From: Arthrobacter sp. DNA4
GTDB taxonomy: Bacteria; Actinomycetota; Actinomycetes; Actinomycetales; Micrococcaceae
NCBI RefSeq assembly: GCF_024362385.1
Contig: NZ_CP101466.1
Coordinates: forward strand, 2,976,001-3,040,000
Direction: 5' to 3'
Length of the DNA stretch: 64,000 bases
Positions 30,110 through 38,904 of the stretch are shown here, one piece after another. Both the position numbers and the translations under genes were made by a program. The notes beneath the pieces were generated by a model, which was not told the origin of the DNA, searched no databases, and was given only the letters and a program-made list of their open reading frames with translations. Within the stretch, counting starts at the first letter, position 1. Each line of letters opens with the position of its first letter.

Positions 30110-31414
30110 CTAGTCCTTTGCCCTTCGCCGTGGTGTGGAAGAAAATACAGAGGATTTGGCTTTTCGCTGGTCTGGTGCACAAACAAGTTCGCGGATGGCA
30201 CGCCGAAGCGCGGAGTCGGGGCACGCTTCAAGCAGCAGCGACCCTGCAAGGAGTGCTGCATCGGCGGCGCCGGGGTCGTAGGGCAGGAACGCTTTGAGTT
30301 CCGACGCGGGGCCGTACCGTTCCCAGGCATCCCGCAACTGGCGCTCCGGGGCTCTGCCCACGGAGGAGGAACGCACCTTGTTCATGACGACAGTGGGTGA
30401 GGCTTGCGGTACAGCACCTTCCAGTTCGGCAAGCGCACGGACCATCCGCGGGACGCCCACGGGATCAGCCGCGCCAACGGCATAGACCGCGTCCGCCAGC
30501 TCCAGGGGACGCAGCGTCGCGGCATTCCGTCGCGGCGCCATGGTGTCGAAGCTCAGCTCTTCATCGGCTTCGAGGCAAAAGCCGGTATCCACCACCACAA
30601 CGTCCGCGATCTGCCGGGCCCGTTCAAGAACAAGCGACAGGGCAGTGGCGCGCAGCTCAGTCCAGCGGTCCGCGCGGGTAATCCCCGTAAGCACCCGGAA
30701 CGTCCCGGACGCAGTGGCGACGGTGGCGGCCACCTTCCTAAGGGCGTCCGGGTCCAGCAGCCCCTGGTCGGCAAGCCTGCACGCCTGGGCAAGCCCGGCT
30801 GACTCATCCAGGAGACCCAGCACCGCCGCGACGCTGGCGCCGTAGGTGTCCGCGTCGACCAGCAGGACATCCCGGCCATCGGCAGCCATCTCGCCGGCGA
30901 TGTTCACCGCAACAGTGGTCCGTCCCGGCGCCCCGGCCGGTCCCCAGACAACGATGAGCCTGCCGGCTGGTTCGCCCTCGGGGCCAGGTGCAGGCTGCAC
31001 GGGGTCTAAGGCCAGCGCAGCCCCGGTGTCAGCTCCCCCGCTCAGGATGGCGGGACGGGCAGCACCTGTCAGCTGGGCAACGGCATCGGCGATCCTGTCC
31101 GAAAGCTCTGCTGACTCGACTCCCGTCAGCGCCGACGCGACACCGATTTTGCGGAGCCTGGCCGCCTCCTCGGCATTGTCCGTCAGCGCGATGACTGCCA
31201 CCCCAACAGCTCCAAGCCGGTCGACAAGGGAAGCAGTCAATCCGTCGGACCCTTCTGCCACTACGGCGGCCCTTGCCAGACCGCTTTGACAGGCAGCGAG
31301 GAGCTCGGGAAGTTCGGTGCATCGTCGAACCACCGTCACCGGACCGTGCAGCCTTTCGAGGCCGCCCACCAAGTCCTCCCGGCTTTGGCCAACGGTGACA
31401 ACCGGGATACTCAT
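30110..31414 (-). CDS. CpaE/TadZ-like P-loop ATPase with degenerate Walker A
   Basis: This protein of about 434 residues has an N-terminal receiver-like domain (about 1-120) and a MinD/ParA-type ATPase domain (about 150-400), the arrangement of CpaE/TadZ proteins that position pilus or secretion machinery. The P-loop reads GPAGAPGRTT: the usual GKT lysine is Arg and the deviant first Lys is absent. DVLLVDADTYGAS and VVVDTGF are the following switch-type strands. The start overlaps the SAF-domain gene stop by ATGA. No tad/flp pilus ATPase, secretin or pilin is in the window, so its partner is unknown. Confidence 0.78.
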   Translation of the reverse strand: MSIPVVTVGQSREDLVGGLERLHGPVTVVRRCTELPELLAACQSGLARAAVVAEGSDGLTASLVDRLGAVGVAVIALTDNAEEAARLRKIGVASALTGVESAELSDRIADAVAQLTGAARPAILSGGADTGAALALDPVQPAPGPEGEPAGRLIVVWGPAGAPGRTTVAVNIAGEMAADGRDVLLVDADTYGASVAAVLGLLDESAGLAQACRLADQGLLDPDALRKVAATVATASGTFRVLTGITRADRWTELRATALSLVLERARQIADVVVVDTGFCLEADEELSFDTMAPRRNAATLRPLELADAVYAVGAADPVGVPRMVRALAELEGAVPQASPTVVMNKVRSSSVGRAPERQLRDAWERYGPASELKAFLPYDPGAADAALLAGSLLLEACPDSALRRAIRELVCAPDQRKAKSSVFSSTPRRRAKD

Positions 31415-32052
31415 CGGGCCCCGCCGGGATTCCACACAACGGATATCTTCGCGTCGTTGGCCTGGGCACCCAGCAACGCAGGCATCTGCTTGTCCTCCAC
31501 CAGGACCATCAGCACGGTGGTCTTTGACGATCCGAGGGCAGTGGACCCGGTGGTGACCTCAGCGATTTCAGCTCCGGGAAGGATGAGTTTCGGCTCGCTG
31601 TATCCGTTCTTTGCATCCGGCTGCGCCACCCAGACGTCCACCTTCGCACCGGCAACCGCCTGGGACGGCAAAGTCTGGGCGATGTTGAGCGCCACCGGCT
31701 TACGGTCCAACCGGTCCACCTCGCCCAGGCTTGCCCTGGGAACCAGCTGGTCCTTGGCGATCCGCTGCACGGCGACAACGTCCTGGGGCAGGCCGTCCTC
31801 CACGGTGATGTAGTGCTGCTCCGTGTCGCCCAGGCGGACCTTCGCGCGGACCACGTTCTCCGCTGTCAGGCGCTCACCCACGGCAATGCCGTCCCGGGCC
31901 GCGAAGACCTCGGTGGTGCGGTCTGCGCTGCCGACCAGGAAAGTAACCCCTGCGACAGACACCAGGACCAGGAGAACGCCCACCAGCAACCGCGGGTCCT
32001 TCCACGACGGGCGCTTCAGCCGTGGCGCCGTGGCGCTCGAATCAGGAACCAT
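31411..32052 (-). CDS. SAF-domain membrane protein (CpaB/RcpC-like)
   Basis: This 213-residue protein has one N-terminal membrane segment (about 22-42) and then an extracytoplasmic SAF domain (VFAARDGIAVGERLTAENV, DLTPRASL-like LVPRASLGEV). SAF proteins of this type accompany pilus or secretion assembly, as CpaB/RcpC does. It is coupled by ATGA overlap to the CpaE-like ATPase that follows, which strengthens the resemblance to a reduced Flp-pilus module. It is divergent from the small DNA-binding protein gene; the 150-base gap must hold both promoters. Confidence 0.8.
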   Translation of the reverse strand: MVPDSSATAPRLKRPSWKDPRLLVGVLLVLVSVAGVTFLVGSADRTTEVFAARDGIAVGERLTAENVVRAKVRLGDTEQHYITVEDGLPQDVVAVQRIAKDQLVPRASLGEVDRLDRKPVALNIAQTLPSQAVAGAKVDVWVAQPDAKNGYSEPKLILPGAEIAEVTTGSTALGSSKTTVLMVLVEDKQMPALLGAQANDAKISVVWNPGGAR

Positions 32053-32172
32053 ACCGTTCTCCCCCTAGGTACACCGGACCTGCCCACTCTGGCCGGACTC
32101 CTCATTGTTACCGCCAGGGACCGGGAACAAAAGTCATTTGCCTAAATACCGGCTATCTGTGGAAAACGGGCG

Positions 32173-32184
32173 CAAACAACGTCA
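32173..32184 (+). promoter_or_regulatory. CAAACAACGTCA element upstream of the small HTH gene
   Basis: This 12-mer matches the repeat array at 33089-33123 (CAAACARCRTCA). It lies 20 bases before the ATG of the 71-residue DNA-binding protein. It is a candidate operator; binding is inference. Confidence 0.4.
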
Positions 32185-32204
32185 TGTGATGGCAAAATGG
32201 GCGT

Positions 32205-32420
32205 ATGCCAAGGTTCCTCACGCTCGCAGACGTCGCCGAGCAACTCCAGATCAACTCCCCCGCCGCGTACGCCTTGGTCCGCAGCGGGGAGCTGAAGGCC
32301 ATTCAGGTTGGCGGCCGCGGGCAGTGGCGCGTCGAGGAGAAGATGCTGGAACAGTACATCGAGGAACGCTATGCCGAGGCCAGCCGCATGATCCAGGAGT
32401 CCCGTTCGAAGTCAGTGTGA
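32205..32420 (+). CDS. excisionase-type helix-turn-helix DNA-binding protein
   Basis: This 71-residue protein is built from a single winged-helix domain of the excisionase/MerR-like HTH_17 type (FLTLADVAEQLQINSPAAYALVRSGELKAIQV, then GGRGQWRVEE) plus a short helical tail. BldC of Streptomyces has the same size and fold and binds head-to-tail on direct repeats. No integrase or phage gene is nearby, so it is more likely a chromosomal regulator than a true excisionase. The Shine-Dalgarno sequence is weak. A copy of a repeat found at 33089-33123 precedes it. It converges with the hypothetical gene five bases away. Confidence 0.83.
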   Translation: MPRFLTLADVAEQLQINSPAAYALVRSGELKAIQVGGRGQWRVEEKMLEQYIEERYAEASRMIQESRSKSV

Positions 32421-32425
32421 CGCCC

Positions 32426-32995
32426 TTAGGCTCCGCCGGCCTTATGGGACCTGATCATCGCCAGCGCCGCAAAAGGTATCGCTGACACCTGGCCAACGCT
32501 TTGGGCCCTCCGTGCCTCGCCCGGAATCACCGCGGCAAGGTCGATGTAGTCCCGGCCGACCCGGTCAATGACGCCCTCCACCCGCACGGCTCCGGTTCCC
32601 CCGGCAATCATCACGGTCACTTCCGCCCGATCCCGGGCAAGGGCCCGCAGGGAATGGGCAAGTCCGATCGAGCGGCGGACCGGTGAGTCCTCCGTCCGCA
32701 CATGCCTGCCCAGGCCCACGTACCGGGCTGCGGCCGCATAGGGAATGAGCACCTGATGCCGTTCTTCATCCAGGACCAGCGCATCAGCTCCAACATGGGT
32801 CAGCTCCCCCTGCGCCGATTCGCCGCACAGGAGGTGGACCATGATCCTGTAACCAACGGCTGCCCGGAGCCTGTCATCGAGCCGCAGGCCAACCATCTCG
32901 GCCCGCATCCGCTCGCTGACCTCGCTCTCGAGCGCCAGCCGGTCAGCCTCCGCGAGCTGGCTTTCCATGTCGTTGAAGAGTGCATCCCAGCGCAT
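32426..32995 (-). CDS. conserved actinobacterial hypothetical protein
   Basis: This 189-residue soluble protein is not one I can name. Its N-terminal helix (MRWDALFNDMESQLAEADRL) is a recognisable start of a family seen widely in Micrococcaceae. Beta-rich segments follow: GELTHVGADALVLDEERHQVLIPYAAAARYVG and later AVRVEGVIDRVGRDYIDLAAV, two similar blocks that look like paired small-barrel (SH3/LSm-like) units. An RNA- or DNA-related role is possible but is only an impression from the fold pattern. It is divergent from the LysM gene, with the repeat array between them. Confidence 0.68.
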   Translation of the reverse strand: MRWDALFNDMESQLAEADRLALESEVSERMRAEMVGLRLDDRLRAAVGYRIMVHLLCGESAQGELTHVGADALVLDEERHQVLIPYAAAARYVGLGRHVRTEDSPVRRSIGLAHSLRALARDRAEVTVMIAGGTGAVRVEGVIDRVGRDYIDLAAVIPGEARRAQSVGQVSAIPFAALAMIRSHKAGGA

Positions 32996-33088
32996 CCCGC
33001 CAGCGTAGGGTTCCCTGCCCCGCCCGTCAACGCGCGCCTTATTTCACTCCAACGTCTGGACAAAAAGGGTTTAGGCGGTCCAGACTGA

Positions 33089-33123
33089 GTCAAACAACAT
33101 CAAACAGCGTCAAACAACATCAA
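33089..33123. repeat. 10-bp-periodic direct repeat CAAACARCRT, candidate operator array
   Basis: CAAACAACAT, CAAACAGCGT and CAAACAACAT follow one another without a gap at 33091, 33101 and 33111, and CAAGG begins a fourth partial unit. A 15-bp sequence (GTCAAACAACATCAA) is repeated exactly at 33089 and 33109. One unit equals about one helical turn. The array lies just before the LysM gene (ATG at 33135) and in the promoter gap of the divergent hypothetical gene. Confidence 0.75.
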
Positions 33124-33134
33124 GGCGGTTGTAA

Positions 33135-34022
33135 ATGGGACACTCAGGTAGGACCGGATGGTCGGATGCCGCCATAGCGTTGGCCTTTCTGGTGCTTGGA
33201 ATCCTGCTCTGCATCCTGGGAGCGGGCCAGCTGGTGCAATGGCAGGACGCCGCCACGCATCAGCAGGGGTGGACCGTAGAGGTCCTCCTGGCAGCCGCCG
33301 CAACAGCAGTCGGCCTCGGACTTTTACTGTGGTGGGCATTTTCAATGCTGGCTGCTGGAGCCTCCGTCCTGCTGGAGCGGCTGGGCCGGTACCGGGCTGC
33401 TGCGGCCGCCCGCCGGCTCTCACCTGCATTCATGCAGCGGGCGGTGATTGCCGCCTTTTCGATGCAGCTGATAGCCGGCGCCGCGGCACATGCGGCCACC
33501 AACGCGCCGGGGCCGGAGTGGACACCCACGCACGAACAGTCCTCGGCGGCTTCCGCCAACCCTGCAACTGCGCACGTTGCTCCGACACCCCGCCAGGGCG
33601 CTGGCCCGGGCATGCATCTCTCTGTCCAACCGGGCCCCGCGGAGGTGCCACCACCGGACCGGGAAGCCGCGTCGCCGGCATGGCAACCCGCCGCGGCCCT
33701 GCCCACCGCCGCCACGCCCAACCCGGGATGGCAACCGGCCTCCCCGGTGGTGGAGCCAGGCCTGCTCGCCGCACCGGAAACCAGGACCGCCGCCGGCGCG
33801 GAGCCGGACCCACGGAAAGCGATTGGCGGGGCGGCCCCGGTGACCGTGCTTGCCGGCGACACACTATGGGACATCGTGGCGGCCCAGCTGGGGCCGGAGG
33901 CATCGGATGTGGACATAGCCCTCGAATGGCCCCGGTGGTACGCAGCGAACCGCGGACTGATCGGCGGGAGCCCGGATGTCCTGCTACCGGGACAGATCCT
34001 CCAGGCGCCGCAGGCGCCATAG
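33135..34022 (+). CDS. membrane-anchored LysM-domain protein
   Basis: This 295-residue protein has two or three N-terminal membrane segments (about 13-34, 48-72 and 103-122). A long Pro/Ala-rich linker with WQPA repeats (about 125-230) leads to a single C-terminal LysM module (VTVLAGDTLWDIVAAQLG...VLLPGQILQAP). LysM binds N-acetylglucosamine in peptidoglycan, so the protein probably tethers the membrane to the wall or senses it. It has no catalytic domain. The repeat array ends about 12 bases before its ATG and would overlap its promoter or leader. The Rv3235-family gene follows on the same strand. Confidence 0.85.
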   Translation: MGHSGRTGWSDAAIALAFLVLGILLCILGAGQLVQWQDAATHQQGWTVEVLLAAAATAVGLGLLLWWAFSMLAAGASVLLERLGRYRAAAAARRLSPAFMQRAVIAAFSMQLIAGAAAHAATNAPGPEWTPTHEQSSAASANPATAHVAPTPRQGAGPGMHLSVQPGPAEVPPPDREAASPAWQPAAALPTAATPNPGWQPASPVVEPGLLAAPETRTAAGAEPDPRKAIGGAAPVTVLAGDTLWDIVAAQLGPEASDVDIALEWPRWYAANRGLIGGSPDVLLPGQILQAPQAP

Positions 34023-34184
34023 CCACTGGCGTTTTCCGTGCTGCGCCGGCGCCGGGGCCGGGGCAGGTAATACCGACGATCCAACCGACGTGCCGGCATG
34101 CCGGACCGGCCTGCCCGCATTGCCCGGCGCCATGCCAGCCAATAGATCATCAGCTATTCCGCGATTCGAACCAAGGGGAACACC

Positions 34185-34691
34185 ATGACCGCAGTGACAC
34201 CTGCCCGGACCGCCCAGCGGCTGGCTGCCAACACCGTAAACGGCGGGAGGGCCCTCGCGAAAACCGCGTCAGCGTCAACAACGGCGGTGACCGCAGGCCG
34301 GTCCCGCGCCGCGGACCCATCGTCCCTGAGGCCCGTCAGTGAAGCTGCGGAAGTAAGGGCCATTACCCGCGGAACGGTTCAGGCTGCCATGGAGGTCCTG
34401 GCAGGGATCCGTCCCATACACCAGCTGGCGCGCCGGCTGGATCCTCGGTGCCTGGCATCGCTGCAGCACCGGGCGGCCCTGATCAGGCGCGAACTTACCA
34501 GGACGGGCAATCCCGCCCTTGCCCGTCTACACCGGAACTCCACAGTCCGCTCCGTGCGGGTGTGCGAGGTAGCGGAGGGAATTTACGAGGCAAGCGCTGT
34601 CGTGGTGGATGACGTACGGGCACGTGCCGTTGCCGTCCGGCTTGAGCGCAGCAAGCAGGTCTGGCGCATCGTTGAACTCGTCATCGGCTAA
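34185..34691 (+). CDS. Rv3235-family protein
   Basis: This 168-residue protein has a basic, low-complexity N-terminal third and a C-terminal domain (EVLAGIRPIHQLARRLDP, SVRVCEVAEGIYEASAVV, AVAVRLERSKQVWRIVEL). That domain matches the actinobacterial Rv3235 family, encoded near secA1 in Mycobacterium as here. Its function is unknown; the domain resembles a small NTF2/cystatin-like fold. The ATG has AAGGGG about eight bases upstream. The 162-base gap before it contains no gene that I can support. Confidence 0.8.
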   Translation: MTAVTPARTAQRLAANTVNGGRALAKTASASTTAVTAGRSRAADPSSLRPVSEAAEVRAITRGTVQAAMEVLAGIRPIHQLARRLDPRCLASLQHRAALIRRELTRTGNPALARLHRNSTVRSVRVCEVAEGIYEASAVVVDDVRARAVAVRLERSKQVWRIVELVIG

Positions 34692-34740
34692 ACCGTTGGG
34701 TGATTTGGTGCGCACCCGAAAGCACACGGTGCACCATACA

Positions 34741-34774
34741 AACAGGGCAGGGGCCCATCGGCCCCTGCCCTGTT
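34741..34774. terminator. bidirectional intrinsic terminator
   Basis: A perfect 15-bp stem (AACAGGGCAGGGGCC / GGCCCCTGCCCTGTT) around CATC lies between the convergent Rv3235-family and secA genes. Confidence 0.9.
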
Positions 34775-34808
34775 CCTTAACGCCTGTGCGCGTTTACGGC
34801 TGTGTCTA

Positions 34809-37545
34809 CTAGCGCTTTTTCTTCTTCGCCGGGCGCTTGGCGGCGTCCTGGGCAGCTGCCTTCGCAGGATTGCCGGAGCGTCCACTACCTGTCCGGGTTT
34901 CCACACGGGTTTGTGTTCCGCCGGTCTCGCTGGGAGCCGTGTACTGCAGCTGCGCGGGCTTTTCGGGTGCCTCAAGCCCGGCGGCATGGACCTGCGGGTC
35001 CACGTGCTCAGTATGTCCGCCGGCCGCGTCCTGGACGACGACATCCTGGGCCGGCGTCACCTCGACCTCAAGGTTGTAGAGGAAGCCAACGCTTTCCTCC
35101 CGGATGGCCTCCATCATGCTTTGGAACATGGCGAAACCTTCGCGCTGGTACTCCACCAGCGGATCACGCTGCGCCATGGCGCGCAGGCCGATGCCCTCTT
35201 TGAGGTAATCCATCTCGTAGAGGTGTTCCTGCCACTTGCGGCCAATGACGGAGAGGACCACACGGCGCTCGAGTTCCCGCATGCTTTCGGAGCCGATGAC
35301 CTCCTCGCGGGCCTGGTACACCAGGCGGGCGTCGGAAAGGATCTCCTCCTTCAACAGCTCCACGGTGACCCTGGACTTGCCACCGGCCTCTTCGATGATG
35401 TCTTCGGGAGTAACGCTGACAGGATAGAGCGTCTTAAGGTTCGTCCACAGCTGGTGGAAGTCCCAGTCGTCGCCGTTCCCTTCCGCGGTGGCGGCGTCGA
35501 TCAAGGCAGCGATGGTGTCCTCAATGAAGTACTGCACCTTCTCGTGCAGGTCATCACCTTCCAGGATCCGACGGCGGTCGCTGTAGATGGCTTCGCGCTG
35601 GCGGTTGAGGACGTCGTCGTACTTCAGCACGTTCTTGCGCTGCTCGGCGTTGCGGCCTTCCACCTGCCCCTGGGCAGAGGCGATGGCCCTGGATACCAGC
35701 TTTGATTCCAGCGCAACGTCGTCCGGCACCGAGCTGTTCATCAGCCGTTCCGCCGCCCCGGAATTGAAGAGCCGCATGAGGTCGTCGGTCAGCGACAGGT
35801 AGAACCGGGATTCACCCGGGTCGCCCTGGCGGCCGGAACGGCCGCGGAGCTGGTTGTCGATGCGTCGCGACTCGTGGCGTTCGGTGCCCAGGACGTACAG
35901 GCCGCCGAGGTCCAGGACTTCCTCGTGTTCGTCCTTGACGGACTGCTTGGCGGCTTCAAGCGCTGCGGGCCACGCGGCTTCGTACTGTTCGGAGTTCTCC
36001 TCCGGGTCCAGCCCGCGCTTGGCGAGTTCGGCGACAGCCGTGAATTCGGCGTTTCCGCCCAGCATGATGTCAGTGCCGCGGCCGTCCATGTTCGTGGCCA
36101 CGGTGACGGCACCCTTCCGGCCTGCCTGAGCGACGATGGCAGCTTCCCGGGCGTGGTTCTTGGCGTTCAGGACCTCGTGGCGGATACCTTCCTTGGCAAG
36201 CAGCTTGGACAGGTACTCGCTCTTCTCCACGCTGGTGGTGCCCACGAGGACGGGCTGGCCTTTTTCGTGGCGCTCGGCGATATCGCGCACCACGGCGTCG
36301 AACTTTACAACCTCATTCTTGAACACGAGGTCCGGCTGGTCGATCCGCTGCATGTCCCTGTTGGTGGGGATGGCCACGACGCCCAGCTTATAAGTGCTCA
36401 TGAACTCGGCCGCCTCAGTCTCGGCGGTACCGGTCATTCCGGAAAGCTTGCCGTACATACGGAAGTAGTTCTGGAGCGTCACGGTGGCCAGAGTCTGGTT
36501 TTCCGCTTTGATCTCGACGCCTTCCTTGGCCTCGATCGCCTGGTGCATGCCTTCGTTGTAGCGCGGTCAGGATGCGGCCGGTGTGCTCGTCAACGATCAG
36601 CACTTCGCCGTCCAGGATGACGTAGTCCTTGTCCCGCTTGAAGAGTTCCTTGGCCTTGATGGCATTGTTCAGGAAGCCGATCAGCGGGGTATTGGCGGAC
36701 TCGTACAGGTTGGAGATGCCGAGGTAGTCCTCCACCTTTTCGATCCCGCTCTCGAGGACGCCCACCGTGCGCTTTTTCTCGTCGACCTCGTAGTCCTTTT
36801 CGGGCTGCAGCCGGAGCACCACTTTGGCGAATTCGCTGTACCAGCGGTTGGTGTCCCCCTGCGCAGGCCCGGAGATGATCAACGGGGTGCGAGCCTCATC
36901 GATCAGGATTGAGTCCACTTCATCGACGATGGCGAAGTTGTGGCCGCGCTGGACAAGTTCGGTCCGGTCCCACGCCATGTTGTCGCGCAGGTAGTCGAAA
37001 CCAAACTCGTTGTTCGTCCCGTACGTGATATCGGCGGCGTACTGCTGACGGCGAACGGCGGGATCCTGGTTGGCCAGGATGACACCGCTGGTCAGGCCCA
37101 GGAAGCGGTAGACACGGCCCATGAGCTCGGACTGGTATTCGGCGAGGTAATCGTTGACCGTGACCACGTGGACGCCCTTGCCGGTAAGGGCGTTCAGGTA
37201 GGCGGGAGCGGTCGCCACCAGGGTCTTGCCTTCACCGGTCTTCATTTCAGCGATGTTGCCCAGGTGCAGGGCGGCGCCGCCCATGAGCTGGACGTCGAAG
37301 TGGCGCATGCCCAGGGTGCGGGAGGACGCTTCACGCACTGCTGCGAAAGCCTCCGGAAGCAGGTCCTCGAGCTTCTCGCCGTCCTGGTGGCGGGCGCGGA
37401 GGCGGTCCGTCTCCTCGCGCAGTTCGGCGTCGGTAAAGGTCTTGAATGAGTCTTCGAGGGCGTTGATGGAATCGGCATAGTTCCGCAGCTGCCGGAGTGT
37501 TTTCTTGTCACCCGTGCGGAGAATTTTTTCGATAAGTGATGCCAC
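34809..37545 (-). pseudogene. secA: secA, preprotein translocase ATPase, frameshifted
   Basis: SecA is the essential motor of the Sec pathway. The N-terminal part (GTG at 37545; frame to 36415) carries Walker A MKTGEGKT (101-108) and DEVD (208-211). The C-terminal part (frame 36548-34809) carries [10 protein letters not shown], the second ATPase domain and the helical scaffold, ending in a Lys-rich tail without the zinc motif, as usual for actinobacterial SecA1. Between them, at about 36559-36570, the conserved GRIL-x-GRRYNEG segment is broken: the DNA reads ctgaccgcgctac where ctgaccggccgccgctac would restore the frame, a 5-base loss. Restored length would be about 913 residues. Because the gene is essential, a sequencing or assembly error is the likeliest cause. 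Confidence 0.9.
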
Positions 37546-37644
37546 GTGAAGATGCTCCCAGTCTGATGCCGCCGAATTCTGGCGTGTTCAGTCTACGGGA
37601 GAGACACGCCGCCGGTGCTCCTTTTCCCTGAGAGCGGATACTCC

Positions 37645-38856
37645 CTACGGACGTGCCAGCTCCTGCGCCAGCCGGGCGGCAAGGTCTCCTGCCGGCCCCA
37701 CTTCCACATCCGGCAGGCCAAGCCATTGGCCCATGAGCTTGAGCTCGGCGGCAAGTTCGACGGCGGTATCCGCCGGTGCGTCGGGCTCGGCGAACGCGGC
37801 CCTCGCCAGCAACCGGCCGCCGGCCCGGTCTGCTTTCAAATCCACCCGCGCCACGATCCTGTCACGCAGCAGGAAGGGCAGCACGTAATAGCCGAAGCGC
37901 CGGTTGGGTTCCGGGGTGTAGATCTCGATCCGGTAATGGAAGCCGAACAGTTCGGAAAGGCGCCGCCGCTCAAAGACCAGGGAATCGAACGGGCTCAAAA
38001 GCGCCCGGCCGGTGGCACGCCGCGGCAGCAGCGAATCCACATGCCGGAAGATCTTCCGGTTCCAGCCCGCCACCGTGACGGGTTCCAGCCTGCCTTGCTC
38101 CACCAGGTGCTCGACAGCCAGGGCTGTGGCCTTGACCGGAGTCCGGAAGTAGTCGGCGAAGCAGCGGATGCTGCCGATTCCGTGGGCCTGGGCGGCCGCG
38201 TCGGTCAGGCGCCGGAGTGCAGCCTCTGGATCCTTCTCCCCTGCGGCGGCGGCCGCATCCGGGAGGACCTTGGAGGTCAGCGTGTACCTGCGCTCGAACT
38301 GCCCGGTCCGGGAGGCCGCCGACACCAGACCCGCTTCGAAGAGGTGTTCAAGGACCCGTTTCACGGCGTTCCAGTTCCACCCCCAGTTGTCCGCCTGTTT
38401 CTCTTCGACATGCCCAATCCGTGACGTCAGTTCAGATGCCGTCATGGGCCGGGACCGGGCGAGGACCGCCAGGATCCTGGCAGCAACCTCATCGCGGAGC
38501 ACGGGGTCCATCCGGGACGCGCCCACCCAGGCCCGCTTTTGCCAGAGAAGGAGGTCCTGGTAATGCTCCGGCCGGATGTAGCTGGCTTCGTGAGCCCAGT
38601 ATTCGAACATCCGTCGCGGGTGGCTGGCGGACATGCGCTGCAGGATGTCCCGGTCATAGTTGCCAAGGCGGGAATAGAAGGGCAGGAAGTGGCTGCGGAC
38701 CAGGACGTTTACGGAGTCGATCTGGACCAGCTGGAGACGGGCAAAGGTACGGCCCACCGCCCGTGCTGTCACGGGGCCGGTGGGCCGTCCTTTGTGGAGT
38801 CCCTGCGCTGCCAGCGCGATCCGCCGGGCCTGGTCAAGGCTCAGCGTTGCCGACAA
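37645..38856 (-). CDS. winged-helix DNA glycosylase, YcaQ/AlkX type
   Basis: This 403-residue protein of the HTH_42/AlkZ superfamily excises alkylated bases or unhooks interstrand crosslinks. The catalytic loop reads LVQIDSVNVL. The Gln45-Ile-Asp47 (Q-phi-D) form is that of YcaQ/AlkX enzymes, as opposed to the Q-phi-Q of AlkZ; this assignment rests on known family work. Other blocks are MFEYWAHEASY, NWGWNWNAVKRVLEHL and FRHVDSLLPR. It lies between hpf and secA on the same strand, interrupting an otherwise conserved actinobacterial gene order. Confidence 0.87.
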   Translation of the reverse strand: MSATLSLDQARRIALAAQGLHKGRPTGPVTARAVGRTFARLQLVQIDSVNVLVRSHFLPFYSRLGNYDRDILQRMSASHPRRMFEYWAHEASYIRPEHYQDLLLWQKRAWVGASRMDPVLRDEVAARILAVLARSRPMTASELTSRIGHVEEKQADNWGWNWNAVKRVLEHLFEAGLVSAASRTGQFERRYTLTSKVLPDAAAAAGEKDPEAALRRLTDAAAQAHGIGSIRCFADYFRTPVKATALAVEHLVEQGRLEPVTVAGWNRKIFRHVDSLLPRRATGRALLSPFDSLVFERRRLSELFGFHYRIEIYTPEPNRRFGYYVLPFLLRDRIVARVDLKADRAGGRLLARAAFAEPDAPADTAVELAAELKLMGQWLGLPDVEVGPAGDLAARLAQELARP

Positions 38857-38904
38857 TTCAGACCTCTCTGGTGGTTGGTACCACCTTGGACGTTGCCAGG
38901 TACG

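Noticed and set aside
30055..30330. Upstream extension of the glutamate dehydrogenase frame
   Set aside because: The ATG at 30054 has a well-placed GGAGG and the extension overlaps the CpaE-like gene with no family similarity.
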